Assembly: GCF_006483445.1 (NCBI RefSeq)
Contig: NZ_PPPT01000009.1
Span: 1-64,000, forward strand
DNA length: 64,000 bases
Direction of reading: 5' to 3'
Source of the DNA: Bradyrhizobium guangdongense
Lineage (GTDB): Bacteria > Pseudomonadota > Alphaproteobacteria > Rhizobiales > Xanthobacteraceae
Under the pieces are notes generated by a model. That model was not told the DNA's origin. It made no database searches and was given only the letters and a program-made list of their open reading frames with translations. Each line of letters opens with the position of its first letter. Position 1 is the stretch's first letter. A program made the translations under genes and the position numbers. Below are positions 36,301-44,900 of this stretch, in pieces.

Positions 36301-38752
36301 AGGTCTGGAAGATTGCGGGCGCCGCTACCGCCGGCAGCTCGCCGTTGGGATGTGCGTCGATATCCGCTTCGGCGAGACCGACAAGGCTTTCAAGCGCCTC
36401 GTTGACCACGTCGACGGCGGGAACGGGCGTGAATGTGTTGGCAGCCGTGACATTGAGCGCGCCGAGGTCGCCGCGCCTGCCGGCAATTTCGGCACCGAGC
36501 GAGCTAGCTGTTGGATCGCGTTTGGCGTCGAGCAAGGCGCGCGCATAGCCAGCCGGTCCGAATGGCGACAGCTGATCGGCGGGCATGCAATCGGTGAGCA
36601 GGCCGTCATGATTGACCGGCCGGAACACCGACGCGACCGGGCTAGCGTCGTCGCGATCGTCTTGCGGCTTCGGGTACTCAAGGGGGGTGGCAGTCGTGAG
36701 CGCAACCGCGCGACCATAAATGGCTTGGGCGTCGGCATGGGCGAGGGTGCCCAGCAGTGCCGCCTCAAACTGCTTATCGGAAAGGCGTGCGATCAGCCAC
36801 GGATCGGTGAAGCCGCGGAAATACAGTGCCTCCATCTTGAGAAGGAGATCGCTCGCGGGGTCGGTTACGCGGTAGAGAAAATGCAGGATAAGCAGTTGTT
36901 GCGTGACTGCTTCATCAAGATTGAAGGCCTTGATGCTTGCGACCGACGTCGGCGGAGCGAAGGTGAATGTGGTATTGGCGTCAAAAAAGTCCTTCAACCC
37001 GGCGACGCTGGGTGGCCGGCTGCTGAAAGTGAAATTTCCGGGCGGCGCGAACGCAGCGGCCGCCGCCGGCGGTGTGGCGAGGTAGCGGCGCAAGCGCAGC
37101 ACGAGATTTTGCCATTGTTGGCGGGCAGCGAGCTCGTCGATATTTCCCCAATACAGCTTGAATGCTGCTGCCCAGTCTCCCTCGTTCTTGTCCTTCAGAC
37201 CATTGACGGTGGCGACGCCCGCAAAACCCGGGTCGGTTTCGAGATGCGTTGCGAAGCTGGGGCCGTGAGCCGGGAGGGGTTTGGAGATGCCGGCACACAC
37301 AACCTGACGAATGAGCTCGAAATGCTGTGTCTGTGCGGATCCTGCAATGTTCTTCCAATATTCATCGTCGGGCCTGTCGGCACCAAGCCAGTCATCGAAC
37401 AGGGTCTTGCAATCGGTGTAAGCAAGCTTGACTGCGTCGCCATCGGTGCTGGGTTGCGGCCGACCGTCGAGGTCCAGCGGCGCCAAGCCGTGCAGTCGAC
37501 GGGCGGCCAGGCGATCGCTCAGGCTAGGGGATGCTGGATCGATCTTCGCAGCGTCCGTGATCGGAGAATGGGTCTGTCCGATCACTCTTCTGGTCTGCGC
37601 CTGCCGGAATTTGGCGCGGAGGCTGACTTCGGTTTTCCCTGCAGCCAGATTGTACCGCTCGAGTGCCGGAGTGCCGGCGTCGAGATCCTTCGATATGGCG
37701 TAGAAGTACGCTGCCGGTACCAGTAGCGTCGACGGATCGATGTCGGTTACATCGACACGGACCGCGGCGTTCGAATCCGCCGGCTTCCAGTTCGCGGGAT
37801 CGACCGGGACCAACCAGGAGAAGCTGCCGGCCGTTGCGGGGTTGGCGGTCCATTGCTGGCAGGTAAATCCCGCGGAGAGCGCTGCAACCAGCGCCGCGCG
37901 ATCCCGCGCTGCCTGCTCCGAGCCGATCTTGCGCTGCTGGACCTCCGCCTCGAGCGCAAGGCGAATGCCATGCGTCTTCAGCGCCGGCATGCTGTCCGAG
38001 TCCGGATTGTAGAGCTTCTTGGCGGGCGTCGGCGGCGGCATGCCGATCACATCGAGACCGCTAACTGATTGTGCCGCGATTTCCGCGATGGCAGTGTCGG
38101 AAAGGGCAGTTAGCACAGCGCCTTCGTCGGCCAGCACTTCCGCGGTATCGTTGCGGACGCGTTCGTATTGGACGTCGGTCGAGGCGCTTACGGCACCGGG
38201 CAGGCGCTCCTGCCCAGCGCTGGAGACGCCGATCCAGATGAGGCTTTCTCCGCCAAGGGGACTGAGGTCGGTAAGATCGTCGCGGCAGTTTCGAAATAGC
38301 TCGGACCGTCCAATTTCCCGGTCAGTGCCGTTGATGTTTCGCTTTACCACGATTTGAAAATCGAAGTTACCCTGCGGTTGTCCAGGGGGGGGCGTTGGCC
38401 GCTGAACTTCGATACGTTTGCGGACACGTATGTGCTGGTCGGGTGGTAATCCGACGAAGGGCGCGTACTCGGTCCAGACCTCGGCCCATGGTTTCCACTG
38501 CGCGGCCAGCACACCCGGAGTGTTAATGGTTCCGCTCATGTCTGTGAGTGGGTCTTCACCGGTGAATAGCTGGGTCGCGCCGGTTACCTGCAGGCTTGGG
38601 GCGTAAGCTCCGCCCACGACACGCACCGGCAATCTCTCGTCTGTGCCGTCAATTTTCCGTTCGTAGAACTCGACGCTGACAGGGCCGAGTTCGTCCTTGC
38701 CGGTTTGCTGTGTCTGATCGACCAGATAGATAAAAAACTGCAGAGAGGACAT
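27377..38752 (-). CDS. Insecticidal toxin complex A subunit (TcA-like), oversized
   Basis: A giant protein of about 3791 aa (3807 if a GTG at 38800 is used). The C-terminal third matches Tc toxin A subunits: a long charged helical stretch (about 3190-3250, RHEVQINRLLLDVRRSQW and ILETKKQHIEHLIQVGLIS) of the pore/shaft region, and then the conserved block MPGHYRRRIKNVALSVLCAT (about 3490-3510) and YLPFEGAGMISRWRIEMD (about 3580-3600) of the TcB-binding end. A middle region around 2280-2360 (EFFEVLAQSLFIELKEAQDF, YYFSSIRDIRRSYQRAF) fits the neuraminidase-like and pore-forming part. TcA forms the pentameric pre-pore that docks on host cells and injects the TcB-TcC cargo. Family members are usually about 2500 aa; the extra 1300 residues are mostly in the N-terminal half and I cannot assign them. 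The ATG at 38752 was preferred; it lies at the foot of a terminator-like hairpin. It precedes a membrane protein gene by 75 bp. Confidence 0.88.
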   Translation of the reverse strand: MSSLQFFIYLVDQTQQTGKDELGPVSVEFYERKIDGTDERLPVRVVGGAYAPSLQVTGATQLFTGEDPLTDMSGTINTPGVLAAQWKPWAEVWTEYAPFVGLPPDQHIRVRKRIEVQRPTPPPGQPQGNFDFQIVVKRNINGTDREIGRSELFRNCRDDLTDLSPLGGESLIWIGVSSAGQERLPGAVSASTDVQYERVRNDTAEVLADEGAVLTALSDTAIAEIAAQSVSGLDVIGMPPPTPAKKLYNPDSDSMPALKTHGIRLALEAEVQQRKIGSEQAARDRAALVAALSAGFTCQQWTANPATAGSFSWLVPVDPANWKPADSNAAVRVDVTDIDPSTLLVPAAYFYAISKDLDAGTPALERYNLAAGKTEVSLRAKFRQAQTRRVIGQTHSPITDAAKIDPASPSLSDRLAARRLHGLAPLDLDGRPQPSTDGDAVKLAYTDCKTLFDDWLGADRPDDEYWKNIAGSAQTQHFELIRQVVCAGISKPLPAHGPSFATHLETDPGFAGVATVNGLKDKNEGDWAAAFKLYWGNIDELAARQQWQNLVLRLRRYLATPPAAAAAFAPPGNFTFSSRPPSVAGLKDFFDANTTFTFAPPTSVASIKAFNLDEAVTQQLLILHFLYRVTDPASDLLLKMEALYFRGFTDPWLIARLSDKQFEAALLGTLAHADAQAIYGRAVALTTATPLEYPKPQDDRDDASPVASVFRPVNHDGLLTDCMPADQLSPFGPAGYARALLDAKRDPTASSLGAEIAGRRGDLGALNVTAANTFTPVPAVDVVNEALESLVGLAEADIDAHPNGELPAVAAPAIFQTSAGVTADELAAVPEHSTPSDPADAVALARQKAAYDRLREDFSSFERPYHQLLDITRSYLEHIGSRRYDTMRTFRKDVHEFVKQPQDTANAKAFVPYLPPEFDTQTHLRRYPVRIDTAREYLKLNVEEHREVFTETLNNSRQKLWQFWGYPSATGTGHNDTPKWADWLDTHQVVMRPDPNARPAGVRRLSEFLLRSGLSYREFRDLVACGFVPIIVAPGLPEDEPCDIGAYTIDFAPLHADVALERLAVFLRLWRLLRKIPHTDYSLEGILQRLRRAREQMRNWDGARASIATIEAAVRTFVAAFEKAGTTPIDPANQQADSDAVRSAFAALPNEYTHLAAADDSIAVLKTRLERLESSANAQVTDDVRTHAGRIKASLTASEVARKGIENIEAQAEGLAVAISGGEIRTALKQRVRELRVSLADVIDSLDSLSDLSAALTMLDGLLPATSAAPVIRNAREQIAAVLPELATVPNVKAAATAAGHGMDNAIAGWWPSAIEVDSATIQDKLNALTTALKAQLGRLGLFPAASNRVKTFAKELRRLPLEQFKTQATVDKCEALLAAFNADRLQDEIRDTVTPVSVKIDSLPATFPDSAAARERLQDLVDHINAEPRDGSFTGPLGEIEELLGWWEKLAARDHSFLALKQTCDVLGLYNGANINADFIRQLAAMQMLRDDYALCVTDVLPLWLPAAGGVDTPVAEQAKKDLAAVVQERANCFRKEPKKRILHAEEFGEIEDLTSLRSDGGNDNYPAFLRPTHTLRFVEVCFKVAHSDFSVGELSFLYLNRHLTTFEDDPFRVEAVENKIRENPFADKFSDCTDASMLRLQRLLRGAAYGSMISTRPDASDGHKPTWDQNDGEKSRLKGKFALSDDDFSRLDRVFAADRQPGGLWRPNPTNDDLNKLWLRLAEELTALGYSDLDALKSLLTEDKPKFTTDLLETDVTRYTQKAGQPKKYDFSAVFAFDPAANKLSCTGLLDPVDILTEATRLRKTDTTDTTLFPACSPGEVTAIRDLFEQPRRTLAKFSLILPDQREAARRLLRPKKATYRMNLFVRYFFVFFRQHLVVADHLAAHVLQREPGKNPDVELDNLSTTARYLLLHHIEADENWKDNSGAFQYLANPNAKAIAGILGLRGTGIWTTFSSFKPPGPYTDIFNQRFDRYVAQVPGAPGLPNANYERLQTPPAFPVFPPFANLPQTTALMREISGSLNYLDHANDKYGDNVGPNSNDWLYNVPKPLRVPEPIDHKFLQPVPAGQQQVELRSGYQLRFDPADKARYGGAVPYHIEWKGRLQVTIKGEHRFVTSFKLPNGEDGPLGTTNIPNLTDDGMRIEIAGATYTKEIVPLHTPGGASDSLVLFGNDADGAFHAAPVAAPLDQGHYDVKLTFVDYSVDPSIYEISKGPSGSKDRHVAWLGVFVNSPEASPLHGLSEIAVSRSFPKNPPGGGDTTSTEFFEVLAQSLFIELKEAQDFPGYAGAAPFFYPEPYYFSSIRDIRRSYQRAFKALLFCHRFRLVEKEVDFLLSKGADFRGIAHTRATATGNWESRKLDFDFNQWSVGDAFRPRPVGEDVRQYPETHMPDRVWPLFDQWERFHDYVQLRSEVPGVATPLWQLFNDAANPVTPPTAQQLVSDHLGLKAKVAPDALLYTIDASPDYPELAKTALKTEEWPIRVWQAAQWQYARQRRFAAAHGVAPVKYREWARFEPNVASLREYINEAYLENGPVRRYANLAQLNGPLRERARFALVGYLASLERCTMPQMNGGPPYACSARDLSERLLLDVETGTCAATPRIEEAAAALRTYVQRLRLGLEKVSTDDVSRDFLEDWDLRLAEYRRWEAWQYRGAYPENYREAYLISAASRTETFEFLERHLQQESLTADQDWDDLVAPLMPSIPGLIRWIDRLPSVSEALPMKPEGYEKLTRRDRALSRTVLSPPEVKNTVDNRETNSMRMLSDAPLELDPRFVRLQCSTTDRQDDFYFWLVDGAAYDKPTQDAGQDWEHPYDSNDHLAGIPANLLAWNTRKTVRLAWCRIRDGIADDVRVSDYGVPVASDGMLKFDKRDVDLLVFEVDGAAKIDQRFVYDPDANIARVLVQTTWSAGTAPSAGGLSSFPHFMAAAPGAAAGPATFHAPALLVQKHLRLHDRGDAAREWLEFLHKPLACSNGWLDPKGLFGRPNARVLVLNWLENILDIGESQLAGQRLSTTELARETFALARKVLGERPRRLRHQDPDTADKLRSFVPEPPPLNRRLVLLWDRTDRLATAIQRCENSRQIRNDRTQPALSRSPAAMPAYGDMRLHDGWMWRDAYDSTERDRDEWLLPPPHYRFNVVLQKAIELCAETRGFGAALMSAFERGDAEELALLRSRHEVQINRLLLDVRRSQWREADWQLQALEKAREILETKKQHIEHLIQVGLISDEQSYFAHMEVAKMLTAATEGFEIAAQVLLLVPEVYVGVCSMVKFVSGQKYSASSKIGASLLHMLASVNSMDASIDSMRGSFARREEEWRHQLEVLKIELEQVRRQILAADRRQDIALRELNIHQDTVLNAQEIQRFQQSKFTNAEHFCWLQDNLAGLYREMFDVALAAARDAENAFRYERHYASSCFLASVSWTNYREGMTAGDHLLMALRRMEQTYLQQNVREYELGKSVSLRLCAPDALVSLRLTGNCEVDLPEWMLDLEMPGHYRRRIKNVALSVLCATGPYQTVNAKLTLLSDAVRLSPQVDPQYPEQVVLAGDPRFVRRYAAHQSIVTTSAQNDTGLFETNLRDERYLPFEGAGMISRWRIEMDPTTTQFDPDSLTDVVLHFRYTAIEGSAEMREQARTTARQNLPVEGNPANRYLDIQHDFPAQWTNLREGSATRLSVQIDRDMFPWSRNNENVVVEELDVYFKPEAGASLPPLLEIKVNGQPCEAALVDQSYGPVYHGRLSLSPPVIQAGTSSTSVQLEIAAPVGAAVSQPEVLLVCLKYFFAPPKAEVAPCERFASLN

Positions 38753-38777
38753 AAAAAAGCCCCGACACACAGGGGGC
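38753..38777 (-). terminator. Terminator-like hairpin abutting the tcA start codon
   Basis: On the minus strand GCCCC (38777-38773) pairs with GGGGC (38763-38759), followed by six T (38758-38753) and then directly the ATG at 38752-38750. The stem also covers where the ribosome site would be, so it may attenuate both transcription and translation of the TcA gene. Confidence 0.55.
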
Positions 38778-38780
38778 AAC

Positions 38781-38806
38781 AAAAAGAACCGAGCCCCCAC
38801 TCGGTT
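38781..38806 (-). terminator. Rho-independent terminator between tcB-tcC and tcA
   Basis: Perfect 7-bp stem on the minus strand (AACCGAG, 38806-38800, with CTCGGTT, 38793-38787), 6-nt loop, then C and five T (38785-38781). It should stop transcripts coming from the TcB-TcC fusion gene, so TcA may need its own promoter or controlled read-through. Confidence 0.7.
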
Positions 38807-38942
38807 GAAGCCCGCAAAAAATGCGGTGTACGGTTGAATTAGGCCAGAGTAATCGACCGCGCGTCAAGCGGCTACGTTAAGTTGATGCAATTGTTTTTAC
38901 CCGAGAAGCTAGATCTTACAATCGCGATCCTGCAAAGACGTT

Positions 38943-41900
38943 TCACTTCAAAGGAAGTCTGGGGGGCTGGGTGCGACCAAAAGGAGGAAGCGGTGGTGCT
39001 TGGCCGCCGGTTCTGAACGCAGCCGCTTCTCCCCAAGTGAGTGAGGGGCCGAATCGACCTGTCGGGAAAATCATCTCTATCGGCAACGAAGCCCCGAGCT
39101 GATGAATATTTGCAGGAACCTGCGGGATTCCCAACTTAAGCGCAACTGCGGGCCGCGTGTTATCGATCGTGAGAGGCCCCTCAGGCGTTGACACTACGTC
39201 AATTGGACCTCCCACATATCCCCCGGCCTTCTCCATTGTTTCTTGCAATGCAGCGGCTCTACCTCTTCCTCCTGCCGTTGTCTGAGACCAACGCAGCGAA
39301 TCCGGCCCAAGCGATCCCGGCTGGGATTGAGCCGTAACATAATAGCTGTAACCCATACTTGCCCACCCAGTTGCCGCACTAATCCATGCGATAGTTTTTT
39401 CCGGCGTGCTTAGAGGTCGTCCACTCTCAAAGTCGCCTGTCAGGAAATTGCCAATGTGACTCCCTGAGCTTTTCTCTGTCGCTACTTCTACCGTGCTGAC
39501 GCCGGTCTCGTAGCTTCCAGCTAACCCTAGAGTGGCCAATACCGGGGCGCTCGCAATTCCCAATTTCCCCGCCTGAGCCAGAGCGCCAAGTCCCGCAGTT
39601 CCCAGTGTTATAGCCGTTGTCGGCGCCAATTCTGGCGTCCAAAGCACTGAGAGCAGGCCTCCCGCCCATCCTTTCGTCTGCTTCCAAGCGCCCGAGAAGC
39701 CTCCCTCTTTCTCTCCTTCAACAACAAGGTCTGCATAATATTGGGTTGCAAATACGGCTGCCTCTGTTCCCGGGATCAACGAAGTCTTGGCTGGCTCTTC
39801 CGTAGCAGTTAACCCGGTCTGATCAGCAAATCTAAGCGGGTTTCCGTGCGCATACGCGAATCTGTTGGGCCCATCCGCCACGTCACTTGGATCCGCCGAT
39901 ATCCATCGCCCCAGCCACGGTGCGTAGTAGCGTGCGCCGTGATAGCTCAACCCGGTCGACTCATCGCGCTCCTTTGCCGTGAAGCGATAGCGGCGCGCGG
40001 CCGCGCCCGATGTCGGGGCATGATAACTGGTGCCGCCATAGGGATAGTATTCTTCGCGCGCGAGGAGTTCGCCGCTGGCTTGGTCGACCTCGATGCAGCA
40101 CGAGCCGAGATGGTCCGGGATCTGCAACCGCACCTGCGCGTTGGCGCCGCCGGCATGGTCGACGATCGCCAGAATCCCGTTGCCGTCGCGGATCACCGAG
40201 GAATTTTTCGCCGAGCCGGTCGAGAAGAATTCGAACTGGCCAAGATAATACCGCGTCCCGCGCGGCTCCGATTTGGCCACGCGCTCGCCGGCGGCGTCAT
40301 AGGCAAAGCGGCTGTCGTCGCCGCCGCGCCGGGTCAGGACGAGGCGGTCGCGGTAGTCCCATCGTAGATCGGTGAGATGAGCCATGCGAACGACGTTGCC
40401 GTGGGCGTCGTAGTCGAGGGTTTCCAGCTCGGTGTTGCCGATCGTGACGCTGCGCAGGCGGTTGTTGACCACCTCGACGTTGAAGCTGCGTGTCCAACTG
40501 CCGGGGCCCGCGACGTGACGCTGGCGGACCATGTTGCCGACGGGATCATATTGATAGGTTTCGCGGTAATTGCGGAACGCGTGCTGGTCGTGCGCATGGG
40601 CGCAAAGGTCGTAAGGGAAGCCATTCGGCTGCTCGTTCCAGGTCCCCGACGTGCGACTGCAATGCTCGCGCCCGCGTGCGGTGACAAGCCGATAGAGCGA
40701 GTCGTAGCTGAACGTGCGAAGCGGATCGACACGCTGACCTGCATTGAACACGACCTCGATACTGCGGTCGAAGATGTGGGTGATGTTGCCGACAGGATCG
40801 AAGACGTGACGGATATTCTGAAAATCGCCGGCGCGCTGGCTGTGCAGCCGTCCCGTGAGCGGATCGAACACATATTGCAGGCCCGGTCCCGCGCCGCCAT
40901 GCCGGAGCGACAGGCGCTGGCCGGACGCACGATAGGTGATGCCCGTGACAACCGTGCCGCCCGGAGAGGACGTCACTTCGATCAGTTGCCCCGAGACGGA
41001 ATACTTCCGGGCAATCCTCGATCCATCGCTTACCGACTCGACCGGACGCGATTGCGCGTCGAACTCGTCCTGACGCGTCTCGGTCCTGGCGGGCTGGCCG
41101 GGCAGTACGGTTGTGCGTTCGGTTCGGGTGGGCGATCCATGCCAGTCGTAGCTTGCAATCGTCGATGATCCCCCCTCGTCGTTCTGTCGATACAGACGTC
41201 CTCTGAGGTAGTTGGCTGCGCCGTCGGCGACGCTCTCTCCGTAGGCGTAGGATTCGCGGGTGCGTTCGCTGCCTGCTTCGCGCACGGTGACCCTTAGCAG
41301 CCGTCGCAGGCTGTCGTATTCATGCACGATGCGACGCTGCATCGCGTCCCATTCGACCACGGTTTTGCCGTCAACGGCCGTGAGCAGTATTCGGCATCCG
41401 CTGTCCATGCTGTGGGAGCGCCAGGGCAACCCGATCATCGAGTAGTCCCAGCGCATCACCGCACGCTCCATGGTGTCGATAACGGCGCGCAAATTGCCCT
41501 CGACGTCGTATTCTGATCGCGTGCAGATGAATTCGTCCCGCGCTTCTGCATCGCGGCGATGATGCACCACGGAGAGGAACTGCCGCCCGAGCGGATCGAG
41601 GAATATGCGCGACGGCGTGGCCGCGTGCACTGCGGTCTGCAAGGCGCACTCGCGTTCGTGTCGTTGCCTCGCCTCGTCGTCCGGCCACGACGCCTGGTTC
41701 AGATCTCGGTCGACGCGTTGCTGATACCAGCTAGGCAGCACGTCGCCGGCCGGCAGCTTGCGGAAGAACCCGTGAACATCCGCATCGTGGAGCGGATCCA
41801 GCAGCACGGTGTCGTTGGCGTCCCAGGTCTCTTCACCCCAGGGATGGTGAGTCTGCTTCTCGTAGCTGTGGCCAACCGGCGCGGTCGGCGCCACGGCGCC

Positions 41901-44900
41901 CGAGGCTCGGAACGTCCGGTGCGGCGTCAGCTTCGTGCGCACCCGCTGCAACGCGTCGTAGAATGTCGTGTGCGAGGCGCCTTCGAGCCGGCCGGGCTCA
42001 AAGCCGTGGGTCGCCGCGAAGAAAGCCTCGTACTGGCGGACGATCTGGTTCTTGTTGTCGTGGATCTGCCAGCCGGAACCGATCCAGCGAGCGGCGCTTG
42101 TGTTCGCGGGATCGTGGATGGGATCGAGCGGACCGGCATTGGTCAGTTGCTTGGTCTGGGCGACTTCGCCAAAGCCGTTGGAGTAGGCGAAAGCGATCTC
42201 GATCGTCGCGCCTTTATTTTGTGAGATGTGAAACTGCCGCGCGACTGTCGCGGCCCAAACCGGCTGCATGCGGGACATCGTTTGGCCGGCCGTGACCGCG
42301 ATCGGCCGCTGCAGATCGCAGGCGGCGAACATGTCATGGACAAAGCGCGAGGTGGCGCTTCCTATCGAGGCAGGTACTCCGGAGCCGGGCTGCGCCAGAG
42401 CCAAGGGCGTGTCGAAGAATTTCGCGATGTCAGCCGCCGCGAGATTGACGCTGATGCCCCCCAGACTATCGCCGGTCGGGCGATGCTGGTTACCGCGCAG
42501 GGCTGTCGCAGCCACCATTCCGCGGAGGTCGAATCGCACCTCGGCTACCAAGCCGTTGGGATCGGTGATCTGCCGGGGTCGAAGCAGGCGGTAGTCGTTC
42601 CTGATCTGGGTCTCGTTTCCGACGGGATCGACGATGCGTTCCGGCATCAGGACGCCGATGCCGAATTCCTGGATGGTCTTTTTGTAGAACGCGTCGAAAT
42701 GCGTAACGGGAACGAAAAATGCCTTGGGGTCGTATTGCTGAAACGGCGAGGGCGCCCACCAGCTTTCACTATCAGCGTCATCCGGCCAGGCTGCGGCCGG
42801 AAAAAGGGACGAGGACACCACGTCGCGGCGCCGCTGGTAGCCCGCACTGAGCAGGCGATCGGCACCGACGGGCTCCCGGGCCTCGTCGGCCAGTCTCTGA
42901 ATCATCTCTGGCGTAGATGCGAGCTTGAAACTCTGATGGGCGAGAGCCGGCAGCGCGAGGCTGCCGAGCGGCAAGGCCTTGTCTTGCGCTGCGTTCCAGT
43001 AGTGCAAGCGGTTGTGCTCGATCCGCCGGCGCGTCGCGCTGCCGTCTTCAACGGACTGGTAGGGGAAATCGACAATTGCGACCGTCGTATCCAGTGCGCT
43101 TGCGTCGACCGGCCGATAGAAGCCCTTCGGACCCGTGGGAGGAACGCCCGTGATCTCCCAGTCGATGCTTTCGGCGGGCAGTGCCGCCTGATGATCGAGC
43201 GGGTTGGCGAGCGGGTCGGCGACGCCGTTCGTGTAGCGTTTGCGTGAGTAGGTGAGGGACGTGCGGCTCTGGATCTTCCGTGCTTCGTCGTTGAGGAAAG
43301 CAAGATCCCGAATCAGGCCCGCCGCCCGTCGTCCGTAGGCGGCGTGCGCGGACTGCAACACGTTGCCCCACTCGTCCGTTTCCAGCGTGAACAGGTGCTG
43401 GACGCGCGGATCATCCGGCCGCTGCTCGTAGCTGTAGTCGATCTGCTGCGCTGGATTGACCTGGAAGACGGCATGGCGATTGCCGGCCGTCGGCTGGCAG
43501 CGACGAACGGAATAGCTGCGTTCCGAAACGGTGTAGGGCCACGCGCCGGGCAGCACCCCTCCGTCCTCTTCGCCGGAGTAGAGTTCCTGCCGCAGCACCG
43601 AACCGCGCAGTGCCAGGATCGCGTCGCGCGTCTCGGCCTCATTCAGTTCAGGCACGGCGGTGTCGGGCAGCAGAAGCGCCTCGGGATCGGCGTCGAAATA
43701 TTCCATCGCCAGCCGTTCGTTCAGTGTCTCGTCCTTTAACGTTGCCCCGGTGTGAAACCACGTGCGGGTGACAGTCGGAGGAAGCTCGAAGGCGGCGTTT
43801 GCGCCGAACTTGGGTGATGGCGCGCGATCGGCCGTGGCTTCGTATCGCACCGCATCTCGCTGTTCGACATGCGCGAAGCCGCAGAACTCGCGTTCCTGTC
43901 CGTCGTAGTGACCGTGCCTGTAGCGATAGCTGTTGGTCAGGATCTTGCCGGTGACGAGATCATGATATTCGACGCGTTCGATGACCTGCACGGGGAAGCC
44001 GAGGTTGGTGATCCACGGTCTGCTATTGTCTCGGTCCTCGATGCAGAACTGTGCCGACGTCGTATAGCGGAAGTGCGTTTCGCCGCCGAGGTTGTTGGTG
44101 TAGCGAACGAGCAGATGCGGTTTTTGCGATCCGCGCGTATCGGCGGAAACGCCGGGATCGGACGACTGGCCTCCGACGAAATGCAGATAGCGAAGCGGTG
44201 CCGACGGGTCGGGACTGCCCGGCGCGAACACCAGGCAGGAGGTGCCGTTGGCAAGCAAATCCACGACCGATACCGCGCCGGGGTCGTCGACCGGCGGAAA
44301 CGGGATCGTGACGGCGCGGCTGAAGCCATTGCCCGACTGGTTGCGCCAGCAGCGCAGTCCGTCGGCGCCAAGGTAGATAAGATCGGTCGAGCCGGAGCCA
44401 TCGACGTCGACCAGCCGGATGCGGCTGGCGCTGAACAGTTCCGACCGGTCGAATACGACGTGCTCGCTGGTTTCGCTCCCGTCCGCTTCGCGAATGGTGA
44501 GGGGGGTGCGCGCTCCAAAGCGTCCTGCGCCGAGGTTCGGCCAGTAGCAGATTTCGCCGTTGCGGATCCGAACGAGGTCTGTCAGGCCATCGCCTGACAT
44601 GTCTGCCAGATACACTGTGTTTTTTCGATCGGCGAACAACAGGCGCGGCCCGTTCTTTTCCTCGCTCGCCCAGCTCAAACGCTCCGGGGGAGCGAAGCCG
44701 TTTTCGCCGAGCGAACGCTGCCAGACATAAGCTCCTTGTTCAGACCACACGAGGTCGGAAAGTCCGTCGCCGTCCAGGTCGAAGAGGCGCACGTTCGGAT
44801 CGTCGGGATCGAGCGCCGGACTGTGGGCGAAGGGGACGAATTGATCCCACTTGTAGTCGGCCGTGCGTTCGCGAAAACCGGCGGCAGGCCGACCGAACTC

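Noticed and set aside
38753..38942. An immunity gene for the toxin cargo
   Set aside because: The space between the cargo and the next gene is under 200 bp and holds terminator hairpins, no frame. Tc cargo that targets other cells often has no immunity partner.
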